Part shown: positions 34,301 to 34,512 of the stretch, in pieces
How positions within the stretch are numbered: the stretch's first letter is position 1
Layout of the letters: every line of letters begins with the position of its first letter
Origin: Vibrio sp.
Lineage (GTDB): Bacteria; Pseudomonadota; Gammaproteobacteria; Enterobacterales; Vibrionaceae
Assembly (NCBI GenBank): GCA_028131545.1
Contig: JAOICL010000025.1
Coordinates: forward strand, 1-34,512
Reading direction: 5' to 3'
DNA length: 34,512 bases
Notes under the pieces: model-generated
The model's database searches: none
What the model saw: only the letters and a program-made list of their open reading frames with translations
Told to the model about the DNA's origin: nothing
Made by a program: the position numbers and the translations under genes

Positions 34301-34511
34301 CACCAAAGTCAGGATCGATGTCAGTGTTTGGTAGTTCGTTACCTGGAACCGGGCGACCGAAATCAGGGTCAGTTACAGGGTAAGAAGGCAGTTCGTTACC
34401 AGGGCGCCCAGGAAGTTCTTGACCAAAGTTAGGGTCGATAGGACGGTCAACGCCCATGCCTGGATCAACAGGAAGCTCTTGACCAAACTCAGGGTCAATA
34501 CCTGCACCAAA
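31320..34511 (-). CDS. Large modular, probably exported, protein with DPxFG repeats and three C-terminal repeat domains, N-terminus outside the window
   Basis: The frame stays open to the right edge, so the ATG at 34457 is not the true start and any signal peptide is unseen. The N-terminal visible part (34255-34511) is a Pro-rich repeat of the type DP(E/D/N)FGxxLP. Next is a module of the kind seen in surface lipoproteins (VLSGNYIAGVQVSDCIGNTLG, VVSPFTTLVDRL), a Thr/Ser-rich middle (CDIDSGVQRIISSADY, TTHTTSVYADNE), an Ig-like stretch (NELTVGEAGKIVLKVTFPEGS), then three C-terminal repeats of about 160 residues. Repeats 1 (32296-32800) and 2 (31805-32290) are very similar (VDGDKLFRGYTL, TVRQYVDS, GNFIFRTN); repeat 3 (31320-31800) is divergent. 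Few cysteines and an acidic composition fit an extracellular matrix or carbohydrate-binding protein (inference). Confidence 0.85.
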   Translation of the reverse strand, partial: FGAGIDPEFGQELPVDPGMGVDRPIDPNFGQELPGRPGNELPSYPVTDPDFGRPVPGNELPNTDIDPDFGAGIDPEFGQELPTVPTQSAFVLSGNYIAGVQVSDCIGNTLGTTDENGHVAYSSESKAETLCTDINGVAMSSSSSVVSPFTTLVDRLMAEGQTENNAEAKVEKNLIAVEKGEVLNNQIDAGITPIATFGDYLRLTGAHSEMARAAQQAEVILSSSDIENASTQLLALRVASEGIAKNDSFTAYSLTVLERSELPSTFTHTAEPVEASDIKEVAEFDTTEGNSTLAIAKDSTRFITTQTNEANCDIDSGVQRIISSADYESIAKYCVDSTTYAGSVHTTVEMTPAQGFGTTGTTTITESSFDTNTNIIEIYTPSYDETLKSTHTTAIDFGTEGLKTTHTTSVYADNETAQVLVTRTEHGQYITETTDHFAKGTAARTINTFAFEEKQSNQGIKFNTLSSVNELTVGEAGKIVLKVTFPEGSVNPRIVPTMNGNTIVKEVSAIESHEDGRTVIEYTFDITTVADYKAEVEFNAIQDAEFAADLFAEGELIASRSFAINAVEGGNVDPAQPIINIDNLIGENESTVSVNADNGAVTFTTKDDYATAYFVEVDGDKLFRGYTLDQSINTNGFENAFINVYLIKDGSKIRLDYQLGGKYAGMYHYDNSFYTQEEAKSMFGDFTVRQYVDSGYLVSEKEMIAGNFIFRTNDTTENASRTFTIEKFDVTYEEVIVEPSEPVINLDNLLGEAISTVNNNGSVTFTTKSNKATAYFVKVDGDKLFRGYTLEQSIDTNGFEDAFINVYLIKGDEKIRLDYNLGGKNAGMYRHENELYTPEEAKAMFGDYTVRQYVDSAYLVSEQQVITGNFIFRTNGTTDNAVRDFTINQFDVTYEDVVVEPSEPVVDVDNIKGAKDLTTNEDGSVSGNVIGSSATVFTEVSGIELLSTYTNVEIAVDNKTAGYWNVYVQSNNGDEFRLNYEPSLNGFSVYKRDFDAETLVSGAKWVDASDYTMSTWEDVLTSQYADMTVINWQEGTTVGNFMLRLKKVDGENPDFTITKYTVK
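31805..32800 (-). repeat. Two near-identical domain repeats within the large protein
   Basis: Each unit begins after VEPSEP or VDPAQP with a (I/V)DN(L)(I/L)GE motif and contains AYFV-VDGDKLFRGYTL, AFINVYLIK, IRLDY-LGGK-AGMY, EEAK-MFGD-TVRQYVDS and GNFIFRTN. The second unit ends with a DVTYEDVVVEPSEP linker like that of the first. A third, divergent unit follows to the stop codon. Confidence 0.85.
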
Positions 34512-34512
34512 G
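34255..34512 (-). repeat. Pro/Asp/Gly-rich short repeat region of the large protein
   Basis: The motif DP(E/D/N)FG followed by QELP, RPVP or AGID recurs at least six times to the window edge. The block GAGIDPEFGQELP is coded both at about 34270-34312 and at the very edge (34470-34511), so the array extends outside the window. Confidence 0.85.

Noticed and set aside
1..34512. Genomic island, prophage or transposon
   Set aside because: No integrase, transposase, tRNA or phage gene is visible and most genes are conserved core or common accessory genes of vibrios.

Overview
The window looks like a chromosomal segment of a marine gammaproteobacterium of the Vibrionaceae, most likely Aliivibrio. 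The DNA is AT-rich. Many proteins closely resemble enterobacterial or vibrio orthologues (Tkt, Tal, FolE, MoeA, YceH, TmaR/YeeX, YhbQ, HelD, MgsA), and there is a complete luxP-luxQ autoinducer-2 receptor pair. I see no rRNA, tRNA, CRISPR array, integrase, transposase or prophage gene. Both edges cut a gene: a membrane regulator at the left and a large repetitive secreted protein at the right.

Layout. 1-2953: two tandem paralogous ToxR/CadC-type membrane regulators followed by an orphan PstS-like binding protein. 3037-5152: a LysR regulator divergent from an old yellow enzyme, with an 18-bp perfect palindrome between them. 5343-8391: a SAM methyltransferase, an AlkB-like dioxygenase, a 49-residue small protein, and an operon of a membrane-anchored FKBP and a DsbA-like lipoprotein. 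8620-12426: an OmpA-type lipoprotein and the tal-tkt pentose phosphate pair, with a terminator-like hairpin between tal and tkt. 12669-18430: a DUF2989 lipoprotein, moeA, folE, a cysteine-free OsmC-family protein, an NfsA/FRP-type nitroreductase, tmaR and yceH. 18536-22491: yhbQ-luxP-luxQ in one tight run. 22518-25664: a small protein, helD and mgsA.

25861-34512 is the most unusual part. A PilZ/HlyD-type protein like Alg44 and a GT2 synthase like Alg8 form a two-gene operon on the minus strand. This is the c-di-GMP-gated core of alginate synthesis, without the usual epimerase, acetylation, periplasmic scaffold or outer-membrane porin genes in view. Convergent with it is a lipoprotein lyase that keeps the family PL14 catalytic residues. 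Divergent from it are three tandem copies of a small secreted two-cysteine protein. These converge on a gene for a large protein with a Pro-rich DPxFG repeat and three C-terminal beta-type repeats. I infer a compact exopolysaccharide and matrix locus: synthase, c-di-GMP receptor, lyase, small secreted factors and a large matrix or adhesin protein. The polymer and the export route are unknown.

Start sites were moved from the longest reading frame where a Shine-Dalgarno sequence or family alignment favoured an internal start (PstS-like, AlkB-like, OmpA lipoprotein, tal, DUF2989, tmaR, yhbQ). All family assignments come from motif reading and memory of family sequences, not from database searches.
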